A stretch of 5,590 nucleotides of DNA, taken from NCBI GenBank assembly GCA_031256125.1, contig JAIRRE010000238.1:1-5590 (forward strand), given 5' to 3'. Both the position numbers and the translations under genes were made by a program. The DNA comes from Burkholderiaceae bacterium. Its GTDB lineage: Bacteria; Pseudomonadota; Gammaproteobacteria; Burkholderiales; Burkholderiaceae_C. The notes beneath the pieces were generated by a model. The model saw nothing but the letters and a program-made list of their open reading frames with translations, was not told the DNA's origin and ran no database searches. Below, piece by piece: positions 1-5,590 of the stretch (positions are counted from its first letter, which is position 1; each line of letters begins with the position of its first letter).

Positions 1-197
1 AGATACAGCTCACGAATTCGACGCATGACGTAATCCGTATCGGTACTGTCTATGATGTCTTGTGACATCTCTGTTCCAAGTCCGCGTGATATAAATAGGT
101 CGCGTTTGTGATCAAATTCTTTGACAAACTTGTCAACCTCAATCTGATCGGCGTGGTGATACGAAATGAAGCATTTTCTTCTTACTACTGCAGTCAT
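1..197 (-). CDS. TIR-like (MTH538/DUF1863, ThsB-type) protein, N-terminal part, cut by left window edge
   Basis: The minus strand is open from an ATG at 197-195 to the left edge, giving 65 complete codons plus the first two bases of a Leu codon. The visible protein starts MTAVVRRKCFISYHHADQIE. Three stretches resemble MTH538 TIR-like (DUF1863) proteins, the family of the Thoeris sensor ThsB: the opening strand CFISYHH (residues 9-15), KRDLFISRGLG (31-41) and DTDYVMRRIRELY (53-65). In this family the protein is a cytoplasmic flavodoxin-like fold; ThsB members sense phage and make an NAD-derived signal that activates a partner effector. The catalytic region lies beyond the visible part, so enzymatic activity cannot be judged. 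The start is supported by a good ribosome binding site 7 bases upstream. GC is about 42% by hand count, far below the neighbouring genes, suggesting transfer. It points the same way as pntB, 79 bases after pntB ends. Family assignment is by recalled motif similarity; a role in defence is inference. Confidence 0.8.
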   Translation of the reverse strand, partial: MTAVVRRKCFISYHHADQIEVDKFVKEFDHKRDLFISRGLGTEMSQDIIDSTDTDYVMRRIRELY

Positions 198-204
198 GGG
201 ATTT

Positions 205-211
205 CTTTCCT
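205..211 (-). promoter_or_regulatory. Ribosome binding site of the TIR-like gene
   Basis: The minus strand reads AGGAAAG, followed by 7 bases and then the ATG at 197. This near-consensus Shine-Dalgarno sequence at standard spacing fixes the start of the partial TIR-like gene. The leader around it (198-240) is very AT-rich, about 30% GC for 181-240. It contains a TATTAT -10-like hexamer (219-214), but no matching -35 box was found, so no promoter is called. Confidence 0.7.
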
Positions 212-237
212 AAATAATAAAACAATAGAACCGTAAA

Positions 238-261
238 TTAGAGTGAGTTCGCAAGCTCTAA
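238..261 (-). terminator. Candidate weak terminator hairpin after pntB
   Basis: TTAGAG (238-243) and CTCTAA (256-261) form a perfect 6-bp stem around a 12-base loop, starting 15 bases after the pntB stop. On the minus strand the stem is followed by TTTACGG and then T-rich but interrupted sequence. The stem is short and half A/T and the T tract is broken, so termination would be inefficient at best. It is placed where a pnt operon terminator would be expected, and it separates pntB from the TIR-like gene. Confidence 0.35.
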
Positions 262-276
262 CACTGAGAACTGCTA

Positions 277-1728
277 TTACTCAATCGCCTTCCCAATATC
301 CTCCACCACTTTCTTGGCATCGCCGAACACCATCATGGTTTTGTCCATGTAGAACAGTTCGTTGTCCAAGCCGGCGTAGCCTGCGGCCATCGACCGCTTA
401 TTGACGATCACGTTGCGCGCCTTGTAGGCTTCCAGAATCGGCATGCCGTAAATGGCCGAGCCTTTTTGCAGCGCGGCGGGGTTGACCACGTCGTTGGCGC
501 CCAGAATGATGGCGACGTCGGCCTGCGGAAATTCGCCGTTGATGTCTTCCATCTCGAACACCTGGTCATACGGCACTTCAGCTTCGGCCAGCAGCACGTT
601 CATGTGGCCAGGCATACGGCCCGCGACGGGGTGGATGGCGTATTTGACGGTGACGCCCTTGGCGATCAGCTTTTTCGCCATTTCGTTGACCGCGTGCTGC
701 GCACGCGCCACCGCCAGGCCGTAGCCAGGCACGATGATGACGGTTTCGGCGTTGCCCAGCAGGTAGGCCGCGTCTTCAGCGCTGCCGCTCTTGACCGGGC
801 GCTGTTCCTTGGCACCGCTGGCAGCGCCGCTTTCGCCGCCGAAGCCGCCCAGAATCACGTTGAAGAACGAGCGGTTCATGGCCTTGCACATGATGTAGCT
901 CAGAATCGCGCCCGAACTGCCGACCAGCGAACCGGCGATGATGAGCATCGCGTTGTTGAGCGAAAAGCCGATACCCGCCGCCGCCCAGCCCGAATAGCTG
1001 TTGAGCATGGAGACCACCACCGGCATGTCCGCGCCGCCGATGGGAATGATGATGAGCACGCCCAACACGAAGGCCAAGATCAGCATGGCAAAAAAGGCTA
1101 CCCAGTGCTCGGTCGCCATGAACGTCAGCCCCAACGCGATGGTGAGCAGGCCCAGCACCAGGTTGACCCAGTGCTGGCCCTTGAATACCACCGGCGCGCC
1201 CTGGAACAGGCGGAATTTGTACTTGCCCGATAGCTTGCCCCAAGCGATGACCGAGCCGCTGAAGGTGATTGCGCCAATCGCCGCGCCCAGGAACAGTTCC
1301 AGCCGGTTACCTGCGGGGAGGGGCAATCGCATCATGGCTCCGGTGGCCAGTTCCACAGGTGGCGGCGTGATGCCGAAAGCCCACGGTTCAGCCACCGCCG
1401 CCACCGCGATGCACACCGCCGCCAGGCCGATCATGCTGTGGAAAAACGCCACCAGTTCCGGCATCTGGGTCATCTCGACGGTCTTGGCGCGCCAAGCGCC
1501 GTAGCCGCCGCCGATAACCAGGCCCAGCAGCACCCAGCCCAGGCCCAGGGCATTGCCGTGGGCCAGTTGCACGATCAACGCCGCAGTGGTGAGCGCGGCT
1601 ATGGTCATGCCGGCCATGCCGAAGATGTTGCCGCGAATCGACGTGGTGGGGTGGCTCAACCCCTTGAGCGCCTGAATGAAGCAGACCGACGCGACCAGGT
1701 ATAGCAACGTGACAACGTTCATGCTCAT
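277..1728 (-). CDS. pntB: NAD(P) transhydrogenase subunit beta
   Basis: This is the beta subunit of the proton-translocating transhydrogenase, an inner-membrane protein that carries most of the proton channel (domain II) and the NADP(H)-binding domain III. The protein is 483 residues, near the usual size of about 460-480. Residues 1 to about 290 contain many hydrophobic helices. They include the conserved MPELVAFFHSMIGLAA stretch with His97, GGADMPVVVSMLNSYSGWAA (231-250; Asp234, Asn243), and SSGAILSYIMCKAMNRSF (271-288). A variable linker follows at about 295-325. Domain III then shows the NADP fingerprint GYGLAVARAQ (335-344), HPVAGRMPGHMN (366-377), GANDVVNPAA (410-419), and the Lys444-Arg445 pair typical of 2'-phosphate binding. 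The start at 1728 (MSMNVV) matches the family and has AAAGGG 7 bases upstream. The frame stays open upstream to 1983, but that extension is Arg/His-rich and overlaps pntAB. pntB is the last gene of the pnt operon, 41 bases after pntAB. Confidence 0.97.
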   Translation of the reverse strand: MSMNVVTLLYLVASVCFIQALKGLSHPTTSIRGNIFGMAGMTIAALTTAALIVQLAHGNALGLGWVLLGLVIGGGYGAWRAKTVEMTQMPELVAFFHSMIGLAAVCIAVAAVAEPWAFGITPPPVELATGAMMRLPLPAGNRLELFLGAAIGAITFSGSVIAWGKLSGKYKFRLFQGAPVVFKGQHWVNLVLGLLTIALGLTFMATEHWVAFFAMLILAFVLGVLIIIPIGGADMPVVVSMLNSYSGWAAAGIGFSLNNAMLIIAGSLVGSSGAILSYIMCKAMNRSFFNVILGGFGGESGAASGAKEQRPVKSGSAEDAAYLLGNAETVIIVPGYGLAVARAQHAVNEMAKKLIAKGVTVKYAIHPVAGRMPGHMNVLLAEAEVPYDQVFEMEDINGEFPQADVAIILGANDVVNPAALQKGSAIYGMPILEAYKARNVIVNKRSMAAGYAGLDNELFYMDKTMMVFGDAKKVVEDIGKAIE

Positions 1729-1735
1729 GATGCGG

Positions 1736-1741
1736 CCCTTT
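1736..1741 (-). promoter_or_regulatory. Ribosome binding site deciding the pntB start
   Basis: The minus strand reads AAAGGG with 7 bases to the ATG at 1728. The next in-frame ATG, at 1722, would be 13 bases away, which is too far. The site therefore favours MSMNVV as the N-terminus and argues against the long upstream extension of the frame. Confidence 0.6.
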
Positions 1742-1769
1742 CGCTGGCGGCGGCGGGCGCGGCTTTTTT

Positions 1770-2060
1770 CTATTTCTTCTTGAACATTTCGAGCATCCGG
1801 CGAGTCACCAAAAAGCCGCCGAACACGTTGACGGCGGCCAGCGCAACGGCCAGCACGCCCATGAATTTGCCCAGCGGCGTGACGGTGAGCGCGGCGGCCA
1901 GCATCGCGCCGACGATGACGATGGCGCTGATGGCGTTGGTCACCGCCATTAGCGGCGTGTGCAGCGCGGGCGTGACGTTCCACACCACGTGGTAGCCCAC
2001 GTAAATGGCCAGCACGAAGATGATGAGGTTGATGACGGTGTGGTTGATGGCGGGGTCCAT
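1770..2060 (-). CDS. pntAB: NAD(P) transhydrogenase subunit alpha, membrane part (alpha-2)
   Basis: This is the small membrane subunit that corresponds to the C-terminal membrane region of the fused E. coli PntA. It joins PntB in the proton-conducting domain II of the transhydrogenase. The 96-residue protein has three predicted helices at about 10-27, 36-58 and 65-85. It carries the family signature [19 protein letters not shown] (34-52) and [13 protein letters not shown] (81-93) before a Lys-rich C-terminus. The ATG at 2060 has AGGAAA six bases upstream. The gene lies 67 bases after pntAA and 41 bases before pntB, all on the same strand, so the three are very probably one transcript. The separate alpha-1/alpha-2 arrangement is well known, for example in Rhodospirillum rubrum, and is not a break in a fused gene. 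Both proteins have natural ends and their own ribosome binding sites. Confidence 0.96.
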   Translation of the reverse strand: MDPAINHTVINLIIFVLAIYVGYHVVWNVTPALHTPLMAVTNAISAIVIVGAMLAAALTVTPLGKFMGVLAVALAAVNVFGGFLVTRRMLEMFKKK

Positions 2061-2115
2061 GTCTTGTTTCCTGTGTTTACGAGCGTTTGCGGGGTTTGCT
2101 TGAATGGTTGGACGG

Positions 2116-2134
2116 GCGCTGCGCGCGTCAGCGC
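2116..2134 (-). other. GC-rich hairpin over the pntAA stop codon
   Basis: GCGCTG (2116-2121) and CAGCGC (2129-2134) form a perfect 6-bp GC-rich stem with a 7-base loop. The TGA stop of pntAA (2130-2128) lies in the stem and loop. There is no T tract after it on the minus strand, so it is not an intrinsic terminator. An intercistronic stem such as this could affect RNA decay or the relative yield of pntAA and pntAB. That function is inferred only, and in GC-rich DNA a 6-bp stem may arise by chance. Confidence 0.3.
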
Positions 2135-3246
2135 TTGCGCTTGACTTCGCCGCCCTGCGTCATCAGGCAAGCCGCGACGATGTCGTCTTCCAGATCGACC
2201 TTCAGCCCGCCTTCCTTGGGCAGGATCAGTTTGAGAAAGTCCAGCACGTTGCGCGCGTACAGCGCCGAAGCGTCCGCGGCAACCAGCGCGGGCAGGTTGG
2301 TCTCGCCGACGAGGGTCACGCCGTGTTTGACCACCGTGCGGCCCGGTTCGGTCAACGGGCAGTTGCCGCCCTGCGGCGCAGCCAGGTCCACGATGACGCT
2401 ACGGGGCTTCATGGATTGCACCATCTCCTCGGTCACCAGCACCGGCGCGGGGCGGCCCGGAATCAGCGCAGTGGTAATTACCACGTCGGCCTGCGCCACG
2501 CGCTTGGCGACCTCGGCCTGCTGGCGGTCCAGCCAGCTCTTGGGCATCGGGCGCGCATAGCCGCCCACGCCCTCGGCGGCGTCTTTTTCTTCCTGCGTTT
2601 CGTAGGGCACATTGATGAACTTGGCGCCCAGCGATTCGACCTGTTCCTTGACGCTGGGGCGCACGTCGCTGGCCTCGATTACCGCGCCCAGGCGCTTGGC
2701 CGTGGCAATGGCTTGCAGCCCCGCCACGCCGACGCCCAGAATCACCACCCGCGCGGCCTTGATGGTGCCGGCGGCGGTCATCAGCATCGGAAATAGGCGC
2801 GGATAGCGGTCGGCGGCGATCATCACCGCCTTGTAGCCGGCAATGTTGGCCTGCGACGACAGCACGTCCATGCTCTGCGCGCGCGTGGTGCGCGGCGCGG
2901 CCTCCAGCGCAAACGCCGTCAGCCCCGCTTGTGCCAGGCGTTGCAGGCCCTCGGCATCGAACGGGTTAAGCATGCCCACCAGCGTGCAGCCGGGCTTCAT
3001 GTATATCAGCTCGCCCGAACTGGGCGAACGCACCTTGAGCACGATCTCGGCGGACAGCGCGGCGGCGGCTTCGACGATTTCGGCGCCCGCCGCAGCGTAA
3101 GCGGCGTCGGTGGCGCTGGCAGCCAGCCCCGCGCCCGACTGCACCCGCAAGGCATGGCCCGCCGCCGCGAGCTTTTTGACCGTTTCCGGCGTGACGGCCA
3201 CGCGCGTTTCTCCGGCGGCGGTTTCGGTTGGGACTCCTATCAGCAT
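2128..3246 (-). CDS. pntAA: NAD(P) transhydrogenase subunit alpha, NAD-binding part (alpha-1)
   Basis: This is domain I of the transhydrogenase: a soluble, cytoplasm-facing protein that binds NAD(H) and passes hydride to NADP+ on PntB domain III, driven by proton entry. It has 372 residues, typical for a stand-alone alpha-1 subunit, and resembles alanine dehydrogenase. The N-terminus [20 protein letters not shown] is characteristic. The nucleotide-site loop [14 protein letters not shown] (119-132) supplies Arg119, Gln124, Asp127 and Ser130, which line up with Arg127, Gln132, Asp135 and Ser138 of the R. rubrum protein. The Rossmann turn is GVGVAG (171-176), with Asp194 at the end of the second strand. 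[17 protein letters not shown] (260-276) and [10 protein letters not shown] (293-302) follow. An in-frame upstream ATG at 3291 exists, but the family start is at 3246. Only a weak purine-rich GAGAGA-like ribosome site precedes it. This is the first gene of the pnt operon. Confidence 0.97.
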   Translation of the reverse strand: MLIGVPTETAAGETRVAVTPETVKKLAAAGHALRVQSGAGLAASATDAAYAAAGAEIVEAAAALSAEIVLKVRSPSSGELIYMKPGCTLVGMLNPFDAEGLQRLAQAGLTAFALEAAPRTTRAQSMDVLSSQANIAGYKAVMIAADRYPRLFPMLMTAAGTIKAARVVILGVGVAGLQAIATAKRLGAVIEASDVRPSVKEQVESLGAKFINVPYETQEEKDAAEGVGGYARPMPKSWLDRQQAEVAKRVAQADVVITTALIPGRPAPVLVTEEMVQSMKPRSVIVDLAAPQGGNCPLTEPGRTVVKHGVTLVGETNLPALVAADASALYARNVLDFLKLILPKEGGLKVDLEDDIVAACLMTQGGEVKRKR

Positions 3247-3310
3247 GAGGTCTCTCTTTCTGACAGCGCCATGCCACCCTTGGCGGCGCACGGCGCAAAT
3301 AACATTCTTT

Positions 3311-3339
3311 AGCTTAAGCGCAAAGCGCTATCAGGTCAA
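3311..3339 (-). promoter_or_regulatory. Candidate sigma-70 promoter for the pnt operon, with an inverted repeat in its spacer
   Basis: On the minus strand TTGACC (3339-3334, 5 of 6 matches to the -35 consensus) is followed by a 17-base spacer and TAAGCT (3316-3311, only 3 of 6 for the -10). Transcription would begin near 3304, giving a leader of about 58 bases before pntAA. The spacer holds the inverted repeat AGCGC-AAA-GCGCT (3317-3329), which overlaps an 8-bp palindrome GCTTAAGC (3312-3319). Such placement would suit a repressor site. The -10 box is weak, so the call is tentative. Confidence 0.35.
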
Positions 3340-3412
3340 CGACCGGGTTACGGACGCCGGAACGGCTGCACAGTATGGCGAAGAACGTGTACGCGCCGCA
3401 TGGGCCGGATAA

Positions 3413-3420
3413 GCATATGC
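3413..3420. repeat. Palindrome GCATATGC in the pntAA-metQ intergenic region
   Basis: This is a perfect 8-bp palindrome within an AT-rich patch (3411-3427) of the divergent intergenic region (3247-3541). It lies upstream of the metQ candidate promoter. It could be a regulator half of a larger site or chance. The rest of this 295-base region, chiefly 3340-3410, shows no convincing small gene or structured RNA. Confidence 0.25.
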
Positions 3421-3431
3421 ATAAAAGGTCT

Positions 3432-3460
3432 TTGATTCACCGGCGATCCTGTGCCATGAT
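3432..3460 (+). promoter_or_regulatory. Candidate sigma-70 promoter for the metQ-type gene
   Basis: TTGATT (3432-3437) and CATGAT (3455-3460) each match the consensus at 4 of 6 positions and are separated by exactly 17 bases. Transcription would begin near 3467, leaving a leader of about 75 bases. Three tandem TGAT units (3457-3468) overlap the -10 end. No riboswitch fold or clear MetJ/MetR-type operator was recognised. Confidence 0.35.
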
Positions 3461-3526
3461 TGATTGATTTGCCGCGTCCTGGCGTGTCGTGTTTTGCGCC
3501 GCACCGGGCCGTATTTTCTTCCAATC

Positions 3527-3533
3527 AAAGGAG
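3527..3533 (+). promoter_or_regulatory. Ribosome binding site deciding the metQ-type start
   Basis: AAAGGAG lies 8 bases before the ATG at 3542, a strong Shine-Dalgarno match at normal spacing. It selects the start that places the signal peptide at the N-terminus. The same frame is open further upstream from an ATG at 3464, but that would bury the signal peptide behind 26 extra residues. Confidence 0.8.
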
Positions 3534-3541
3534 CGCATTCC

Positions 3542-4360
3542 ATGCAACGTCGCCATCTTCTTCAAACGTTTTCCCTGCTGACTGCGGGCGCCACGCTCGC
3601 GGCGGCATCGTCGCTGGCCCATGCCGATGGCAAGCTGATCCGGCTGGGCACCGTGGCCGGCCCGGACGCGCAGGTCTGGCAGGTGGCGCAGCAAGTGGCC
3701 AAACAAAAAAAGGGCCTGACGGTCAAGCTCATCGAGTTCAATGACTACGTGCAGCCCAACGCGGCGCTGGACGCAGGCGATCTGGACGCCAATAGCTTTC
3801 AGCACCAGCCGTATCTCGATAGCCAGGTCAAGCAACGCGGCTACAAGCTGGTCAGCGTGGGGTTGACCTATATCTCGCCGATGGGTGTCTATTCCCAGAA
3901 ATTCAAGGCGCTCAAGGACCTGCCGCGAGGCGCGCGGGTGGCGGTGCCCAACGATCCTTCCAACGAAAACCGCGCGTTGCTGCTGCTGCAATCGCAGGGC
4001 TTGATTCAACTCAAGCCCGGCGCGGGCGTCAATGGCAACAATGCCACCGCGCTGGACGTGGCAGGCAACCCCAAGGGGCTGAAACTGACCGAGCTTGACG
4101 CGGCGCAACTGCCGCGCACGCTGGGCGACGTGGATGCTGCCGTCGTCAATACCAATTACGCGCTGGCCGCCGGCTTACAACCGACCAAAGACGCCCTGGC
4201 GCTGGAAGACATCCACAGCCCCTACGCCAACATCATCGTGGTGCGCGCCAAGGACAAAGACCAGCCGTGGGTGAAGAAATTGGTCGCCGCCTATCAGTCT
4301 CCCGAAGTCAAGGCGTATATCGACAAGACCTTCAAGGGAGCAATGGTGGCGGCGTTCTGA
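3542..4360 (+). CDS. metQ: MetQ/NlpA-family ABC transporter substrate-binding protein
   Basis: This periplasmic binding protein would deliver methionine (L- or D-) to a MetNI-type ABC importer. It has 272 residues, normal for the family. Residues 1-28 are a signal peptide with a twin-Arg start (MQRRHLLQ), a hydrophobic core and a likely signal peptidase I cut after AHA (28/29). There is no lipobox Cys, so unlike E. coli MetQ it should be a soluble periplasmic protein. The mature part closely follows MetQ: EFNDYVQPNAALDAGDLDAN (65-84), FQHQPYL (86-92), VAVPNDPSNENRALLLL (133-149; Arg144 in the ligand region), AQLPRTLGDVDAAVVNTNYA (188-207; Asn203 matching the ligand-binding Asn) and SPYANIIVVR (226-235). 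No metN or metI is adjacent: the gene stands alone, divergent from pntAA and convergent with rnhA. The family includes members for other substrates, so methionine is likely but not proven. Confidence 0.9.
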   Translation: MQRRHLLQTFSLLTAGATLAAASSLAHADGKLIRLGTVAGPDAQVWQVAQQVAKQKKGLTVKLIEFNDYVQPNAALDAGDLDANSFQHQPYLDSQVKQRGYKLVSVGLTYISPMGVYSQKFKALKDLPRGARVAVPNDPSNENRALLLLQSQGLIQLKPGAGVNGNNATALDVAGNPKGLKLTELDAAQLPRTLGDVDAAVVNTNYALAAGLQPTKDALALEDIHSPYANIIVVRAKDKDQPWVKKLVAAYQSPEVKAYIDKTFKGAMVAAF

Positions 4361-4372
4361 TTCCCGCCGGGG

Positions 4373-4810
4373 TCAACTTTTGGGTACGCCCCGGTTGGCC
4401 AACACGTCGGCGCGTTCGTTGCCTTCGTGTCCGGCATGGCCGCGTACCCAGTGCCAGGCGATGCGGTGGCCGCCGCCAGAGACCAGCGCATCCAGCCGTT
4501 GCCACAGGTCGACGTTCTTGACCGGCTGCTTGTTGGCGGTGCGCCAGCCCTTGGCTTTCCAGCCGCTTAGCCATTGCGTGATGCCTTGGTGCACGTATTG
4601 GCTGTCCAGATATAGCGCCACCTCGCACGGGCGCTTGAGCGCCGACAGACCTTCGATGACCGCCATCAACTCCATGCGGTTGTTGGTGGTGAGCGGCTCG
4701 CCCCCCCACAGTTCTTTTTCGCGCGCGTCCGCGCGTAGCAACGCGCCCCAGCCGCCTGGGCCGGGGTTGCCTTTGCAGGCACCATCGGTGAATATTTGAA
4801 CGCGATCCAT
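4373..4810 (-). CDS. rnhA: Ribonuclease HI
   Basis: This cytoplasmic endonuclease cuts the RNA strand of RNA-DNA hybrids; it removes R-loops and primers during replication. It has 145 residues, against 155 in E. coli. The first strand [17 protein letters not shown] (6-22) carries catalytic Asp9. [13 protein letters not shown] (43-55) carries Glu47, YLDSQYV (67-73) carries Asp69, and [15 protein letters not shown] (121-135) carries His125 and Asp135, so the four acidic residues and the catalytic His are all present. The basic-protrusion region [20 protein letters not shown] (80-99) is intact. The start at 4810 gives the expected N-terminus, although the ribosome site is weak. It lies only 2 bases after the stop of the upstream yafS-type gene, which suggests translational coupling. 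The 3' end meets the convergent metQ-type gene across a 12-base gap. Confidence 0.97.
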   Translation of the reverse strand: MDRVQIFTDGACKGNPGPGGWGALLRADAREKELWGGEPLTTNNRMELMAVIEGLSALKRPCEVALYLDSQYVHQGITQWLSGWKAKGWRTANKQPVKNVDLWQRLDALVSGGGHRIAWHWVRGHAGHEGNERADVLANRGVPKS

Positions 4811-4812
4811 GG

Positions 4813-5590
4813 TTAGACCGATCCGATGGGTGGCGTGGGGTTCAACGGTATTGACTTCGCAGCCGGTTCGTTCCGCTGCGCCACGTTGGGTTGCGCGCTG
4901 GCGGTAGCGGCTGGGGGTTTCCAGATCGGGCCGACGAGTTTGGGGCCGTGGCTGCGTTTGACGGCGATGGCGTACCAGAGCGCGCCACGTGCGGGCCAGA
5001 GGCGGGCGCTCCAGCGGCCTGCCCAGCCCGGTTGTGCCGCCAGGGTGCGTTCGTTGCGTGGCGCGGGGCCGTGACCCCCGTAACGCACGGTTTGCAGTTC
5101 CAGCTCCGTGCCTTGCAGCAGAGTGCGCAAGTGTTTCGGGCTAACGGGGTTGCCATCGGTTGGCAGCGCGCCCGACAGACCCCACAGGCTAGCCGGGTTG
5201 AAGCCGCTTATGACCAAGTGCCCTTCATGCACCAGCACGCGCTCGATTTCGCGCAGCGCCGCTGGCGGGTCGGGGCAGTATTCGAGCGTGTGCGGCAGCG
5301 CGACCAAATCGAGACTGGCTTCCGGAAAAGGCAGGGCGGCGGGGTTGGCGACCAGGGCGATGGCAGGATCGCCGTGCGCGGCGCTCGTGCGCGTCGTATT
5401 ACCGGCAGCATCGGTCGATACGGCCAGCGCTGCTCGCCAGCGGTGCGGCATCCGGTTGGCGGCCAGCGCATCCGTGGTAGGCAAGCCCAGGCCCAATTGC
5501 AACGCGTGATAGCCGAAAATATCCGCCACCACGGCATCCCATTGCGCCTGTTCCCAGGCGCAGGCATAACAGCCCGCTAAAGTTTGTAAC
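4813..5590 (-). CDS. yafS: YafS-type class I SAM-dependent methyltransferase, cut by right window edge
   Basis: The minus-strand frame is open to the right edge. 258 codons are visible, starting mid-gene at [19 protein letters not shown], and the true start lies beyond 5590. The protein resembles E. coli YafS, a putative methyltransferase encoded beside rnhA and gloB; its substrate is unknown. Shared features are [10 protein letters not shown] (start of the fold, about 5512-5483), the post-II region [20 protein letters not shown], and the nearby [20 protein letters not shown] with WGL after it. The usual Gly-rich SAM motif is replaced by LQLGLG, as expected for this divergent family. The last 37 or so residues are a Pro/Ala-rich tail with little predicted structure. 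rnhA follows after 2 bases, so the two are probably co-transcribed. By analogy with E. coli, gloB could lie upstream, outside the window. A GTG at 5532 could be mistaken for the start, but the homologous sequence continues upstream of it. Confidence 0.85.
   Translation of the reverse strand, partial: LQTLAGCYACAWEQAQWDAVVADIFGYHALQLGLGLPTTDALAANRMPHRWRAALAVSTDAAGNTTRTSAAHGDPAIALVANPAALPFPEASLDLVALPHTLEYCPDPPAALREIERVLVHEGHLVISGFNPASLWGLSGALPTDGNPVSPKHLRTLLQGTELELQTVRYGGHGPAPRNERTLAAQPGWAGRWSARLWPARGALWYAIAVKRSHGPKLVGPIWKPPAATASAQPNVAQRNEPAAKSIPLNPTPPIGSV

Noticed and set aside
466..1233. A 255-codon plus-strand frame opposite pntB
   Set aside because: Its protein is rich in His, Arg and Gln, as expected of antisense frames in GC-rich genes, and pntB is clearly the real gene.
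1729..1983. An 85-residue N-terminal extension of the pntB frame
   Set aside because: It is Arg/His-rich, overlaps pntAB in another frame on the same strand, and matches nothing in PntB. The family start and ribosome site are at 1728.
2130..2141. AGCGC-TT-GCGCT, similar to the inverted repeat at 3317-3329
   Set aside because: Explained by the Lys-Arg-Lys-Arg codons at the pntAA end. A shared regulatory site is not supported.
2104..2796. A 230-codon plus-strand frame opposite pntAA
   Set aside because: Low-complexity antisense shadow of pntAA with no recognisable domain.
3464..3541. Upstream ATG adding 26 residues to the metQ-type protein
   Set aside because: It would bury the signal peptide, and the strong AAAGGAG site serves the ATG at 3542.
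3437..4108. A 223-codon minus-strand frame opposite the metQ-type gene
   Set aside because: Antisense to a convincing MetQ with signal peptide and ribosome site; no domain recognised.
4891..5580. A 229-codon plus-strand frame opposite the yafS-type gene
   Set aside because: Antisense shadow; the minus-strand frame has clear YafS-type conservation.
1..5590. Search for tRNA, rRNA, CRISPR, insertion sequence, integrase or riboswitch
   Set aside because: No cloverleaf, repeat-spacer array, transposase motif, terminal inverted repeat or recognisable riboswitch core was seen on either strand.

Overview
The window reads as chromosomal DNA from a betaproteobacterium, most likely order Burkholderiales and perhaps an Alcaligenaceae-type organism (Bordetella/Achromobacter relatives). 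This is inferred from the GC-rich coding style, the transhydrogenase split into three genes, and a yafS-rnhA pair. No taxonomic marker gene is present, so the placement is tentative.

From left to right: (1) positions 1-197 (minus strand) hold the 5' part of a gene for a TIR-like protein of the MTH538/DUF1863 (ThsB-like) type, running off the left edge. It is about 42% GC and is followed by an even more AT-rich leader (198-240), unlike the rest of the window. (2) Positions 277-3246 (minus strand) hold a complete pntAA-pntAB-pntB operon for the proton-translocating NAD(P) transhydrogenase. (3) Positions 3247-3541 are a divergent intergenic region with candidate promoters in both directions and small inverted repeats. 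(4) Positions 3542-4360 (plus strand) hold a MetQ/NlpA-family periplasmic substrate-binding protein without its ABC partners. (5) Positions 4373-4810 (minus strand) are rnhA (ribonuclease HI). (6) Positions 4813-5590 (minus strand) are most of a YafS-type methyltransferase gene that continues past the right edge; it abuts rnhA and is probably co-transcribed with it.

The Pnt proteins form one complex that uses the proton gradient to reduce NADP+ with NADH. MetQ would capture methionine for an importer encoded elsewhere. RNase HI removes RNA from RNA-DNA hybrids. These are ordinary core genes. The accessory element is the TIR-like gene at the left edge: a sharp drop in GC just after pntB suggests that the end of the pnt operon borders a horizontally acquired, possibly anti-phage, segment whose body lies outside the window. 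No tRNA, rRNA, CRISPR array, insertion sequence or integrase was seen.
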